DNA from: Alkalimonas amylolytica | GTDB taxonomy: Bacteria; Pseudomonadota; Gammaproteobacteria; Enterobacterales; Alteromonadaceae | DNA length: 64,000 nucleotides | Reading direction: 5' to 3' | Assembly: GCF_900107845.1 (NCBI RefSeq) | Contig: NZ_FNRM01000004.1 | Location: 259,471-323,470 of the forward strand | Part shown: positions 16,404 through 25,754 of the stretch, piece after piece | Numbering within the stretch: position 1 is the stretch's first letter | How the letters are laid out: each line of letters opens with the position of its first letter | Translations under genes and position numbers: made by a program | The notes under the pieces: model-generated | What the model saw: the letters and a program-made list of their open reading frames with translations, nothing else | Database searches by the model: none | Told to the model about the DNA's origin: nothing

Positions 16404-19400
16404 TGCCGCACTGGCCGCTTGCCAGTCAGCGCCTGCACCAATTGCTCACTGGCACCGATAATCAACAGATACAACACAGGAACCAGCAACAAGGTGAGCA
16501 ACATAGCTCCCAGCAAACCACCAATTACGCTGATCGCTAGTGGTTGCATGATCTCAGCTCCCTCGCCCAACCCTATCGCCAGCGGCGTCATGCCCAGCAC
16601 CGTGGTCAGCGTGGTCATCAAAATAGGCCGCAGCCTAACCTGACCGGCTTCAATAATAGCTTGCTCCATAGCTTTGCCTTCAGCACGACCAAGCTCAATG
16701 TACTCCACCAACAAGATGGCATTGTTCACGACGATGCCAATCAATAGTACCACCCCAATCAATACCGGGGCCGACAGCAAACTACCGGTTAGCCATAATG
16801 CGAGCACCACACCCATCAATGACATGGGTGCGGCAGCGATAATCACCAGCGGATTGCTCAGCTTCTCGTACTGCACCGCCAGCACCACAAACACCAGAAA
16901 AATCGACAGCACAATCACCAGGCCAAGCTCACGCTGGGTTTCCTGCATGGTTTCCCACTGGCCGCCTAAAATCAGGCTAAATTGATCCGGTAGCTCCAGA
17001 TCGACCAGCCGTCGCTCCACTTCAGCCATTAGGCTGGCTACATCCGACTCGGCGGTATTGATATCGGCATTCATGCGCAGCAAGCGGCTTTGATTCTCCC
17101 GCTCAATATGAGCCGGGCCATCGGTCAGTTCAAACTGGGCCAGATCACGCAAGAACACCGTCTGCCCCTGCTGACGAAACAGCAGCAAATTACCGAGTTG
17201 TTCAGCATCCTGCACCTGAGCGCGTGGCAATTGCACCCGAATATCGTACTCACGGGTCTGATCAACAAAACGTGACGGTACAGCGCCATGCACCGCTTGC
17301 CGGATAGCCTGGCCAACCTCTGCCACGCCCAAACCAAAATCAGCTGCCCGCTCACGATCAACCCGAATTTGCAGCAAAGGGCTTTGCTCTTCGCGGGCGG
17401 TTTCCAGTCCCTGCAAGCCAGGTACATCCTGCAATAAAACCGCAATCTGATTGGAGACCCGGTGCAGGCTGGCTAAATCTTCCCCGACAATGGCCACCGA
17501 GAAATCAGCTCCGGCACGGCCAAAACGTAAACCGCGGATGCTAGGTGGCCGCACACTGATACGGGCACCGGGCAAGGACAGCTGCTGCAACGCCTGCTGG
17601 GTATGACTCACCCACTGTCCAGCGGTCATTTCGGGTCGCTGACTAGCAGGTGTTAGCTGCAGGCGAAAGTTCGCCACACCGGGGCGCTCATTAACAATGC
17701 CGCCACTTAAATGGCCCCCCACCAGAGCAAACAGCGTCTCCACATGGGGCATTGAGGCCAGCAGCGCTTCTACTTCGCGGCTGATGGCTTCTGTTTCCTG
17801 CGGCGGTGTGCCAGGTGGTAAAGCAATACGTACTGAAACACTGCCATCATCGACCGGAGGTAAGAATTCGCCGCCCAACTGCTGAAACAGCTGGTAACTG
17901 CCGAGAAATGCCACCACAGTAGCCGCCAGCACCCACCAACGTGCTTTCAGCACCCAAGCCAGCAAACAGCCATAGCCCTGCCGGAGTTTATCCAACAAGC
18001 GGTGAAAGCTTCGTACTGGCAGGCTTTGGCTCAAACCACTTTGCCAACGCACTTTACCAAGCAAAGCTGCCAGCATCGGCACCAGTGTCAGGGCCGCGAC
18101 CAAAGTGGCTAAAATTGCAAAGGAGATGGTTAGGATCATTTCCCGAAACACCAGCGCCGCCATGCCGGTGATTAATAAAAAAGGCACCACAGCAGCCAGG
18201 TTGGTCATGGTACCAGCGATGACCGCTGAAGCGACTTCCGCCGAACCCTCTTTGGCTGCCTGGTTTGGCGCTTTATGCAACTGCTCGTTGTGGCGGAAAA
18301 TGTTCTCCAGCATCACAATGGCATTATCCAGCAATAAGCCAATGCCAAGCGCCAACCCGCCCAAACTGATGATGTTGATGGTCAACCCACCCTGCCCCAT
18401 CAGAGCAAAAGTCGCCATCAAAGCAATCGGAATGGATAAGCCGATAACAAAGCTTTTGCGCACACTGCCCAAAAACAGCCAGACCACCAGCATCGCCAGA
18501 CTGCCGCCCAAAATGGCGGCACTGGAGACGCTGGCAATGGCACCGCGGATAAAAAAGGCCGGATCATTAATGGCCTGCACCGCCATATCCGCCGGAATAA
18601 AACCTGAACGATCCAATTGCGCTATCACGCTTTGCACCTGCTCCACCACGTCGACGGTATTGGCTTCCGGCAACTTAAACACCGACAGCTGCACTGCAGG
18701 GACGCCATTTAACCGGCTGAACACCCGTTGCTCGCGAAAGCTGTCAGTGACGCTGGCCACTTCTCGCAAACGAATGCGTTGATCGGAGCCTGGTAGCGGC
18801 AGCAGCAGCTGCTCGATGTCTTCAACGCTACGAAAACGGCCCTCGGTTTTGGACATCACATCAAAACGAGCCGAAGTGACCCAGCCGCCAGCGATATCCA
18901 CATTTTCTGCAGCCAACTGCTGTATCACATCCTGCATGGTCAGCTGATAGGCGGCCAAGCGATGCTGGTCCAGTACCACCTGCACCTCACGCTCCAAACC
19001 GCCCGCAGCCTCGACCGAAGACACCCCTTCTATGGCAATCAAATGCGGGGTTAACCGGTTTTCGATCCAGTCGCGCACATCCACTTCGGTACGGATCGGT
19101 GAGCTAAAACCAGCCTGCCAGATAGGCGCCTGCGAGGGATCAAACTTATACAGCCGGGGTGGTTCGATATCCCGTGGTAACTGAGTGCGCGCTAGCTCCA
19201 GCGCACGGGATGCATTTTGCAAGGCGACATCCAGATTGGTACCATAACTAAAGTGCAGATTGACATTGGTACGCCCTTCCGATGCCCGGCTGTCGATATG
19301 CACCAGATTTTCGACCGAAGCCAGATTGCGTTCCAGTACCCGGGTCACCTGCTCTTCCATCACCTCCGGTGCGACCCCGGAGTAATTCACCGTGACCCGG

Positions 19401-19561
19401 ATTTGCGGGTATTCAATATGCGGCAATAAATCCACCGGCAAGCGCTGAATAAAAAACAGCCCCAGCACCAAAATAACCGATGCCAGTGCCAGCGTGCCGA
19501 CCGGACGATCAATCGCCCAACTGGTGATGGCGGAAGTACGACTGGTTGAAGTTTTACTCAT
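16400..19561 (-). CDS. RND-family efflux permease (HAE-1/AcrB-like)
   Basis: About 1053 residues, normal for a tripartite-pump inner-membrane RND protein. It begins with a cytoplasmic stub and TM1 (VGTLALASVILVLGLFFIQR), has two large periplasmic loops and 12 TM helices. TM4 carries GLLLDNAIVMLENIFRHNEQ: the first Asp of the AcrB D407-D408 proton-relay pair is present while the second position is Asn, as in a number of HAE homologues. It probably exports hydrophobic drugs, biocides or metabolites using the proton gradient with the adaptor encoded 5 bases upstream. The start at 19561 (MSKTSTSRTS) is preferred to the longer frame, which would run into the adaptor gene. No outer-membrane channel gene is adjacent. 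Confidence 0.92.
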   Translation of the reverse strand: MSKTSTSRTSAITSWAIDRPVGTLALASVILVLGLFFIQRLPVDLLPHIEYPQIRVTVNYSGVAPEVMEEQVTRVLERNLASVENLVHIDSRASEGRTNVNLHFSYGTNLDVALQNASRALELARTQLPRDIEPPRLYKFDPSQAPIWQAGFSSPIRTEVDVRDWIENRLTPHLIAIEGVSSVEAAGGLEREVQVVLDQHRLAAYQLTMQDVIQQLAAENVDIAGGWVTSARFDVMSKTEGRFRSVEDIEQLLLPLPGSDQRIRLREVASVTDSFREQRVFSRLNGVPAVQLSVFKLPEANTVDVVEQVQSVIAQLDRSGFIPADMAVQAINDPAFFIRGAIASVSSAAILGGSLAMLVVWLFLGSVRKSFVIGLSIPIALMATFALMGQGGLTINIISLGGLALGIGLLLDNAIVMLENIFRHNEQLHKAPNQAAKEGSAEVASAVIAGTMTNLAAVVPFLLITGMAALVFREMILTISFAILATLVAALTLVPMLAALLGKVRWQSGLSQSLPVRSFHRLLDKLRQGYGCLLAWVLKARWWVLAATVVAFLGSYQLFQQLGGEFLPPVDDGSVSVRIALPPGTPPQETEAISREVEALLASMPHVETLFALVGGHLSGGIVNERPGVANFRLQLTPASQRPEMTAGQWVSHTQQALQQLSLPGARISVRPPSIRGLRFGRAGADFSVAIVGEDLASLHRVSNQIAVLLQDVPGLQGLETAREEQSPLLQIRVDRERAADFGLGVAEVGQAIRQAVHGAVPSRFVDQTREYDIRVQLPRAQVQDAEQLGNLLLFRQQGQTVFLRDLAQFELTDGPAHIERENQSRLLRMNADINTAESDVASLMAEVERRLVDLELPDQFSLILGGQWETMQETQRELGLVIVLSIFLVFVVLAVQYEKLSNPLVIIAAAPMSLMGVVLALWLTGSLLSAPVLIGVVLLIGIVVNNAILLVEYIELGRAEGKAMEQAIIEAGQVRLRPILMTTLTTVLGMTPLAIGLGEGAEIMQPLAISVIGGLLGAMLLTLLLVPVLYLLIIGASEQLVQALTGKRPVRH

Positions 19562-19566
19562 AAGGC

Positions 19567-20652
19567 TTAGCCCCGCCAACCAACAATACGAACCCGTTGG
19601 CCTTCCGTCATCTCTCCAGCCAGAGCTGCTAATACCACTTCGCCGGCAGTGACCCCTTCGGTGATCTCTAGCCACTGACCGCGCTGCACACCGGTTTGCA
19701 CCGCACGTTTTTCCAAATGCTCGTTGGCGATAACCATGACAAAAGCCCCCTCATCCTGCTGCACCACAGCCGAGGCAGGTACGGCCAGCGCATCCTGCCT
19801 GGCATCGATCATCAGGTTGACCCGGCCCAGGAAGCCAGGCCGCACACCTTGCTGCCAGGCACTCGCTGACAAGGCGACTTCCACCGTAATAAAACGGCTG
19901 CTGAGTTCAGCCGTGGGGAAAATTCGGCGGATCTCCGCTGTCATGGTGCGACCCGGCATGGCATCCAACTGCACTTCGACCTGTTGCCCCAACCTCAGAT
20001 AAGCCACATCGAGTTCAGACACGCCCAGATGCAGCACCAACTGCGACACATCAGTCAGCTCCAGCAAAGGATCCTGTTCGCGGATGCTTTCACCAAGTTC
20101 GATCCAACGCCGGCTTACCACCGCATCACGCGGGGCCAGCACAGTGCCAAACGCCACCCGGGTTTGCCATAATAGGTACTCACTTTCAGCGACCCGTAAA
20201 GCCGCCGCCTGGGCCTGGTATTCGGAGGAGCTGGTCAATTCACGCTGGTACAGCTCGGCCTGACGACGGTACGCCAGTCGCGCTTGCTCCAACAAGGCTT
20301 CAGCGCGGGCCAGTTCAGCCTGTTGCTCAGCCTGATTCAAACTCAGCAACAATTGGCCAGCACGAACATGATCGCCTTCTTCTACCAGAAGTTGCTGCAC
20401 AATACCGCGGGTTTGCGCTGACAAGCGCACGGTTTCACGTGGCCGCACGGTAGCAGACAGCAGCAAGCGACGCGATAAGTCCCGGCTTTGTACTTCGGCT
20501 GCAGCCACAGCAATGGCTCTGCTTTCTGTGGTTGTGCTGGCTGAACGCCCTGCCTGCTCAGCTGGCTCACAGCCTGACAATAGCAGCAATGACAGCAACA
20601 ACAGCAGCAACCATCCCCCTTGCATCCAACCACTTGCCCCGCCTACCTTCAC
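19567..20652 (-). CDS. RND efflux periplasmic adaptor, lipoprotein
   Basis: A membrane-fusion-protein homologue of about 361 residues. A hydrophobic stretch ends in a lipobox LLLSGC, so it is predicted to be a periplasmic lipoprotein of the AcrA/MexA class. Downstream are a barrel-sandwich lipoyl half (VRAGQLLLSLNQAEQQAELA), an alpha-hairpin (ALLEQARLAYRRQAELYQRE), the second lipoyl half (GTVLAPRDAVVSRRWIELGE) and a beta-barrel/MP region. The GTG at 20652 is chosen because AAGGGGA lies 6-7 bases upstream; an ATG at 20706 in the same frame lacks one. First gene of a two-gene efflux operon. The 227-base divergent spacer to 20880 must hold its promoter; no clear operator was recognised. Confidence 0.88.
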   Translation of the reverse strand: MKVGGASGWMQGGWLLLLLLSLLLLSGCEPAEQAGRSASTTTESRAIAVAAAEVQSRDLSRRLLLSATVRPRETVRLSAQTRGIVQQLLVEEGDHVRAGQLLLSLNQAEQQAELARAEALLEQARLAYRRQAELYQRELTSSSEYQAQAAALRVAESEYLLWQTRVAFGTVLAPRDAVVSRRWIELGESIREQDPLLELTDVSQLVLHLGVSELDVAYLRLGQQVEVQLDAMPGRTMTAEIRRIFPTAELSSRFITVEVALSASAWQQGVRPGFLGRVNLMIDARQDALAVPASAVVQQDEGAFVMVIANEHLEKRAVQTGVQRGQWLEITEGVTAGEVVLAALAGEMTEGQRVRIVGWRG

Positions 20653-20879
20653 AACGTTCCCCTTTGCATCATTCGATGATGGCCGATTAAAATGCTTCAC
20701 TATCATAGTTATTCATTAAAGATACTGACTAACTATACCAATGGTTTTTTACAAAACAGACCACTATCGGTTCTGCCGCCCGGCAAATACGACAAAACAC
20801 AGTAAAATCGCTCAAAAAACACTCAAGTTGTCTGCGTATGGGTCGATAGCAGGGTATCATCCCCCAGCCGGAGCCTGTG

Positions 20880-21896
20880 ATGGAACTTATGACAGCAATG
20901 CAACAACTCCGGGCGACGGAAGTCAGTGCAGTGTTTCAGGGTCGCCAGGAGCAACGAAGCCAGGTAGCCACCAATCGGGCTGCTAGCCCTACCTTGCCTG
21001 CCCAGGCAGCGCACCAAGCACAGTTGGCGCAGCAACGTAATCGCCTTGAGCCTGCTACGTCAGAACCTGCTGATAGGCAGCCGGTCGACGAAGAGCAAGC
21101 ACTGGAAGAAACAGCTTTCAATGCCTATCAGACCGTAGGCATGGTCAAACGCATTCTGGAGCAGTTATCCAGCCGTCAGATTGAACTCTACCAGCTTAGT
21201 CCCTCAGCAGATAAGCCTCAAACCAGGCCAACTGAGCTAGCCAACAACAATGAGCTGATACGGGTCACTGAATGGGAATTTGGCTATCAGGCGGTGTCCG
21301 CCAGTTTCAGTGGTTCTGCGCAACTCGCAAATGGCCAGCAAGTTAGCTGGGACTTATCGTTTCAAATGAAGTACAGCTGGGCTTCAGTGAGCAGCCGTAC
21401 CTTATTGGCCAGTGAACTACAGGACCCTCTGGTGATAAGTTTAAATGGTATGCCCGCCCAACTGACCGGCGATAGCTTCAGCTTTGATCTCTTTAATACC
21501 GGTGTGCCGGTGCAACTGCCGAACCTGGCTGCTCAGCAATTTTACTTAGGACTTGATAAAACCGGCAATGGTCGGATTGAATCCGGTGCCGAGCTGTTTG
21601 GTCCCCGCACAGGAGAAGGATTTGCCGAACTTGCGGCCTATGATTTGGATGGCAACGGTTTTATTGACCAGCAAGATGCCATCTGGCAAAACCTGTATCT
21701 GTGGCGGCCGGATGGCCAGCAACTGAGCATGGCAGAGGCGCAAATAGGCGCTGTTTCCGTGCAGTCAGTTCCAACCAGAATGCCGCTGTTCTTTGAGCGC
21801 AGTGACCAACTTGGCGGCATGCTGCAACGCAGCAGTGTTTATTTAAACACCAGCGGCCAGGCAGGCCTGGTGCAGCAAATTGATTTATTGGTGTAG
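20880..21896 (+). CDS. EF-hand calcium-binding protein of unknown function
   Basis: A 338-residue soluble protein without a recognisable signal peptide. Residues 1-80 are Gln/Ala-rich and low complexity, the middle is predicted beta-rich (WEFGYQAVSASFSGSAQLAN), and the C-terminal third holds two calcium-loop motifs: DKTGNGRIESGAELFG (around residue 226) and DLDGNGFIDQQD (around residue 262). The spacing matches the dockerin/EF-hand pattern found in many Shewanella- and Vibrio-like proteins of unknown function. GGAG 8 bases upstream supports the ATG at 20880; a GTG at 20877 is the alternative. A terminator follows, so it is monocistronic. Confidence 0.65.
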   Translation: MELMTAMQQLRATEVSAVFQGRQEQRSQVATNRAASPTLPAQAAHQAQLAQQRNRLEPATSEPADRQPVDEEQALEETAFNAYQTVGMVKRILEQLSSRQIELYQLSPSADKPQTRPTELANNNELIRVTEWEFGYQAVSASFSGSAQLANGQQVSWDLSFQMKYSWASVSSRTLLASELQDPLVISLNGMPAQLTGDSFSFDLFNTGVPVQLPNLAAQQFYLGLDKTGNGRIESGAELFGPRTGEGFAELAAYDLDGNGFIDQQDAIWQNLYLWRPDGQQLSMAEAQIGAVSVQSVPTRMPLFFERSDQLGGMLQRSSVYLNTSGQAGLVQQIDLLV

Positions 21897-22262
21897 ACCT
21901 CAACGCAACTAAAACCCGTAAAAATTGTAATTAGAAAAGGGCTTTCAATGTAAACGAAGCCCTTTTTTTTTTCCTGCATAATTATTTTCAACGCCAGCCG
22001 CACCATAGTGGTACAACAAGTACTACTTTTGGGACAATTCATTTTAACTGATTGCTTTTACAAAAATTAACCTTTCACCACTTCGCACCGATTCTGTGCA
22101 CCAGCCACCTCCAACAAGGAGATTATGCAAAAAAAACAGGATAAACCGCATAATAATGCACATTTCCAGGTTAATGGACCGATTTTGGTGTATAAAAAAA
22201 CTTGTCAACGGCATAGTTTTTGCCATGCTCTTTAAAGAACCCATGCGACAAATGGAGCAAAA
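21897..22262. other. 366-base intergenic region before the TonB receptor
   Basis: Apart from the terminator at 21935-21972 the stretch is AT-rich and has no convincing gene on either strand. It must carry the promoter of the TonB-dependent receptor; a GGAG ribosome site lies 6 bases before that ATG. No Fur-box-like palindrome or riboswitch fold was recognised by eye. Confidence 0.6.
21935..21972 (+). terminator. rho-independent terminator after the EF-hand gene
   Basis: AAAAGGGCTT and AAGCCCTTTT form a 10-base stem around a 12-base loop and run directly into a tract of T residues. Confidence 0.88.
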
Positions 22263-25200
22263 ATGAAGACGAAGCAGGTTGACTTGTACCAAAAATCGAT
22301 AATCGCCATTGCGCTATCCACCCTATTCACTACACCGGCTTTGTTTGCCGAGCAAAACGAAGCTACTAGCGAGGAAACCGATAGTGTTGAACGAATATTC
22401 GTAACCGGCTCGCGAATTGCCCGCGATGCTAATCTGGCATCCCCATCGCCAGTGCAATCCATTAGTGAAGAAGAAATCCGTATGTCCGGCGAGTTTTCCA
22501 TCGCCGATGTGGTAAACGATATCCCGGCACTCTTTTCCTCCACAACAAGTTCCATGGCCAATGAGAGTGGCTTTGCCAGCGGTACTAACGTCTTGAACCT
22601 GCGCAGTATGGGTTCTAACCGCACCCTGGTACTGGTGAATGGCAAACGCCATGTCGGCGGTACCCAGGGCTCCTCGGCCGTCGATGTTGGCTCCATCCCT
22701 GCCAGTTTGGTGCGCCGGGTGGAAGTGCTGACTGGCGGTGCCTCCGCCGTGTATGGCGCCGATGCCGTAACCGGCGTAGTCAACTTTATTTTGCGCGATG
22801 ATTTTGAAGGTTTTGAGTTTGATGCCCAGATCAGCGCCGCCGATGAAGGCGATGCCCAGCAATACACCCTGGATGGCACCTGGGGTACCAACTTCGCCGA
22901 TAACCGCGGTAATTTTGCTGTGAATGTGTCTTATGGCCGGGATAAAGGTCTGCGCGCTAATGAGCGGAAGAACGGGGTCTTGATAGGCTCTGGTCGCGAC
23001 TGGGTGAATCCAGCACGCCGTTTTCAGATTGGCGATCTGACTGCTGGCGATACGCCTAACTTTCATGCCTTTTACAATCCATCACAAGGTCGGCCCGGTT
23101 ATGGATTAAATATCCCTGGTTCAGCCGATGCCTTTTTGAATAACTTCGAAGCGACCTTTGGCACCCGTCCTAATCTCACTCCAGCGGAGCTAGCCTTAAT
23201 TGACCGGGCAGCCAATGCGCCGCAACGTGCTATTTTACCGGGGCGTACTTTCCCATTTACATCCGGCTATGGACTTATAGCACCGGGTAATGGTTTTACT
23301 TTTGCCGGCTTTGATGAATTCACCCCTATTGATTTGGATGGCAATGGTGTGCCGGACTGTCTTGATTCCTTCACCGGCTGGACCTCCTCCTTTGCACCTG
23401 GTGCTTTTGGTGCTTTAGGTGGCTGTTGGACCGTCCAACCAGATGGAACTTACCGTCCGGTTCAGGATGGATTGGTTGCCAGCCCTACCCAGGGTTTCGG
23501 CGGCGATTCTTTCGACACCATTCAGCAAAACACCAGCTATTTACTGATCCCGGAAGAGCGTATCGCGCTGAATTTACTGGGCAGTTATGATCTGACCTCA
23601 GATATCGTGCTGCGCGGTGAGTTGAAATATGTCTATCAGGAAGCCAAGAACACCATTCATCCAACCTCTTTTTGGGATTTACTGTTGGGTGCGCCAGATA
23701 ACCCGTTTTTACCTGAGTTTATTCGCCCAATTGCAGAACAAACCGGTGGCGTCAGTTTAACCATTGACCCCATCGGCCTTGGCGATGCCATGACAACGAA
23801 TAAGCGGCAAACTTTACGCGGTGTAGTTAGCATCGATGGCTTCCTCGACAATGGTTGGAGCTGGGATGCCAGTGCCGTCTATGGCCAATTCACCCGTAAG
23901 TCCGAGTCGACTCACCAGGTGATTGTCGATCGCTTCTTTTCTGCGATTGATGCGGTCACCAACCCAGCGACAGGTCAACCTGACTGTCGGGTCAATGTGG
24001 ATCCGACCACGCCAGCTATGGGAACGCCCTTTAACATTCCCACCTATGAACCGGGCTATTTTACCTTCACTCCAGGCGATGGTAGCTGCGTACCACTGAA
24101 TATTTGGGCTGGCCGTACAGGAGTAACCCAGGAAGCTCTGGATTGGGTTACCCGCACCAACGACAGCAAAATCACGCTGGATCAAACAGTCTTAAGTGCC
24201 TCTTTAGCAGGTGATTTTGGTGATTACTTTGAGCTACCCGGTGGTGCCATCGCCTTTGCCGCCGGTGTCGAGTATCGCCGTGAAAGCTCAAAAGCAGAGT
24301 TTGATGCCTGGCGTCGCGGTGTGATCCCAGCAGGAGCCCCTCACCCTGCCGGCAGTAACATCGCTGATGTATCCAGCAATGCCAGCCTGACGTTTCGGCC
24401 AGAAACTATCGTCCGCAACGAAAGCGGCAGCTACCATGTGTACGAGGCTTTTGCTGAACTGTCCATTCCATTGCTGTTTGATGCGCCTTTGGCGGATGAG
24501 TTAACGCTGGACCTAGCTGCACGGGTATCCGATTACTCCACCATCGGCAATACCACTACCTGGCGTGCCAACCTGTTATGGGCTCCAGTGCAGGACTTAC
24601 GCATTCGGACCAGTTACTCCGAAGCAGTTCGGGCTCCGAACATTACCGAACTATTCGGACCCGAGACAGGAACAACCTTCCGTCCTGCCGATCCTTGTGA
24701 TGCGGCGCAAATCAACGCCATCCGGGCCAACGATCCTGAGCGAGCCAACAACACTCAGGCCAATTGCGTGGCATTTTTCAGCACTATTGGTTTGGATCCC
24801 TTTGATGCCGATGGCAACTACAGCTTTGCCGATCCATTGACCGCAGCCTTCGGCGGTGTTGTCGGTGGGAATCCGGATTTACGGGAAGAAACCGCAGAAA
24901 CCTTAACGGTGGGTTTTGTGTATACTCCTGGCTTTTTGCCTGGCTTTAACATGAGCGTGGATTACTGGAAAATCAGCCTGAAAGATGCCATTAATGCGGT
25001 GAGTGGTCAGAACATTGCTGATGGTTGTTTTACTGGCGGCAGCTTAAATGCTCAGTTCTGTGAGCTGCTGACCCGGAACTCTGATCCGAACTCACTGTTC
25101 TTCGGCGGCTTTAACTTTATGAAATCAACTGATATCAACTTCGCCAAACGAGAAGCTGCTGGTGTTGACTTCAGTGTAGGTTATGATTTTTCTCTGGGTG

Positions 25201-25625
25201 ATCATCAGTTCAATGCTAGGATTGCTGGTACCAGACTATCCAAACTGAATGATTTTACCAACCCGTTGGATCTGAACGATGTTGATAACCGGCTGGAGGA
25301 AAACCGTAACCCGAAACTGGCGGGAAACTTCAGTCTGGGTTGGCAATACGATGAACTGAAAGTGAGCTGGCGCACCCAGTATCATGGCAAGCAATTGCTG
25401 ATGTTTGCCCGAAAAGATACCTATCAGTCATTGTATGGTGATGCTGTTATGATGCCATCCACCTTAGTGCATAACATTAATGCCAGCTACCAATGGAATA
25501 CCGAGTTGATGATCTATGGCGGTATCAATAACCTGACCAACGAAGAGCCCTTTATCACCAATTACGCTTATCCGGTCAGTGCCCGCGGACGTTCTATCTT
25601 CCTCGGCATTAACTACCGCATCTAG
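22263..25625 (+). CDS. TonB-dependent outer-membrane receptor, 1120 residues
   Basis: A large TonB-dependent transporter. A signal peptide ends near residue 29 (LSTLFTTPALFA), followed by a TonB-box-like segment ERIFVTGSRI, a plug domain (about 50-180: VVNDIPALFSSTTS, LRSMGSNRTLVLVNGKR, VEVLTGGASAVYGADAVTGV) and a beta-barrel ending in GRSIFLGINYRI, a proper C-terminal aromatic strand for BAM. The plug signature resembles the oligosaccharide/peptide receptors abundant in Alteromonadales rather than siderophore receptors; the ligand is unknown because no catabolic or transport genes are adjacent. Flanked by its own terminator. Confidence 0.92.
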   Translation: MKTKQVDLYQKSIIAIALSTLFTTPALFAEQNEATSEETDSVERIFVTGSRIARDANLASPSPVQSISEEEIRMSGEFSIADVVNDIPALFSSTTSSMANESGFASGTNVLNLRSMGSNRTLVLVNGKRHVGGTQGSSAVDVGSIPASLVRRVEVLTGGASAVYGADAVTGVVNFILRDDFEGFEFDAQISAADEGDAQQYTLDGTWGTNFADNRGNFAVNVSYGRDKGLRANERKNGVLIGSGRDWVNPARRFQIGDLTAGDTPNFHAFYNPSQGRPGYGLNIPGSADAFLNNFEATFGTRPNLTPAELALIDRAANAPQRAILPGRTFPFTSGYGLIAPGNGFTFAGFDEFTPIDLDGNGVPDCLDSFTGWTSSFAPGAFGALGGCWTVQPDGTYRPVQDGLVASPTQGFGGDSFDTIQQNTSYLLIPEERIALNLLGSYDLTSDIVLRGELKYVYQEAKNTIHPTSFWDLLLGAPDNPFLPEFIRPIAEQTGGVSLTIDPIGLGDAMTTNKRQTLRGVVSIDGFLDNGWSWDASAVYGQFTRKSESTHQVIVDRFFSAIDAVTNPATGQPDCRVNVDPTTPAMGTPFNIPTYEPGYFTFTPGDGSCVPLNIWAGRTGVTQEALDWVTRTNDSKITLDQTVLSASLAGDFGDYFELPGGAIAFAAGVEYRRESSKAEFDAWRRGVIPAGAPHPAGSNIADVSSNASLTFRPETIVRNESGSYHVYEAFAELSIPLLFDAPLADELTLDLAARVSDYSTIGNTTTWRANLLWAPVQDLRIRTSYSEAVRAPNITELFGPETGTTFRPADPCDAAQINAIRANDPERANNTQANCVAFFSTIGLDPFDADGNYSFADPLTAAFGGVVGGNPDLREETAETLTVGFVYTPGFLPGFNMSVDYWKISLKDAINAVSGQNIADGCFTGGSLNAQFCELLTRNSDPNSLFFGGFNFMKSTDINFAKREAAGVDFSVGYDFSLGDHQFNARIAGTRLSKLNDFTNPLDLNDVDNRLEENRNPKLAGNFSLGWQYDELKVSWRTQYHGKQLLMFARKDTYQSLYGDAVMMPSTLVHNINASYQWNTELMIYGGINNLTNEEPFITNYAYPVSARGRSIFLGINYRI

Positions 25626-25646
25626 TAAGCGATAGCAGTATGACTC

Positions 25647-25675
25647 AAGCCCCGGGTTCTGCCTGGGGCTTTTTT
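25647..25675 (+). terminator. rho-independent terminator after the TonB receptor
   Basis: AAGCCCC (25647-25653) pairs with GGGGCTT (25665-25671) and is followed by a T run. Confidence 0.85.
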
Positions 25676-25754
25676 ATTCAGTGCCGGATCCGGCCAGTGT
25701 CAGCCTGATTAAGTTGGTATACTGCAATTCATCCCATAAAAGCTGGTACCTGCA

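Noticed and set aside
16674-18782. Long plus-strand ORFs within the RND permease gene
   Set aside because: They are antisense to an intact 1053-residue transporter and have no domain resemblance.
21897-22262. A riboswitch or Fur box upstream of the TonB receptor
   Set aside because: No conserved aptamer core or 19-bp Fur-type palindrome could be recognised by eye; a covariance-model search would decide.
23066-24185. Minus-strand ORFs inside the TonB receptor gene
   Set aside because: Shadow frames of a well-supported 1120-residue protein.
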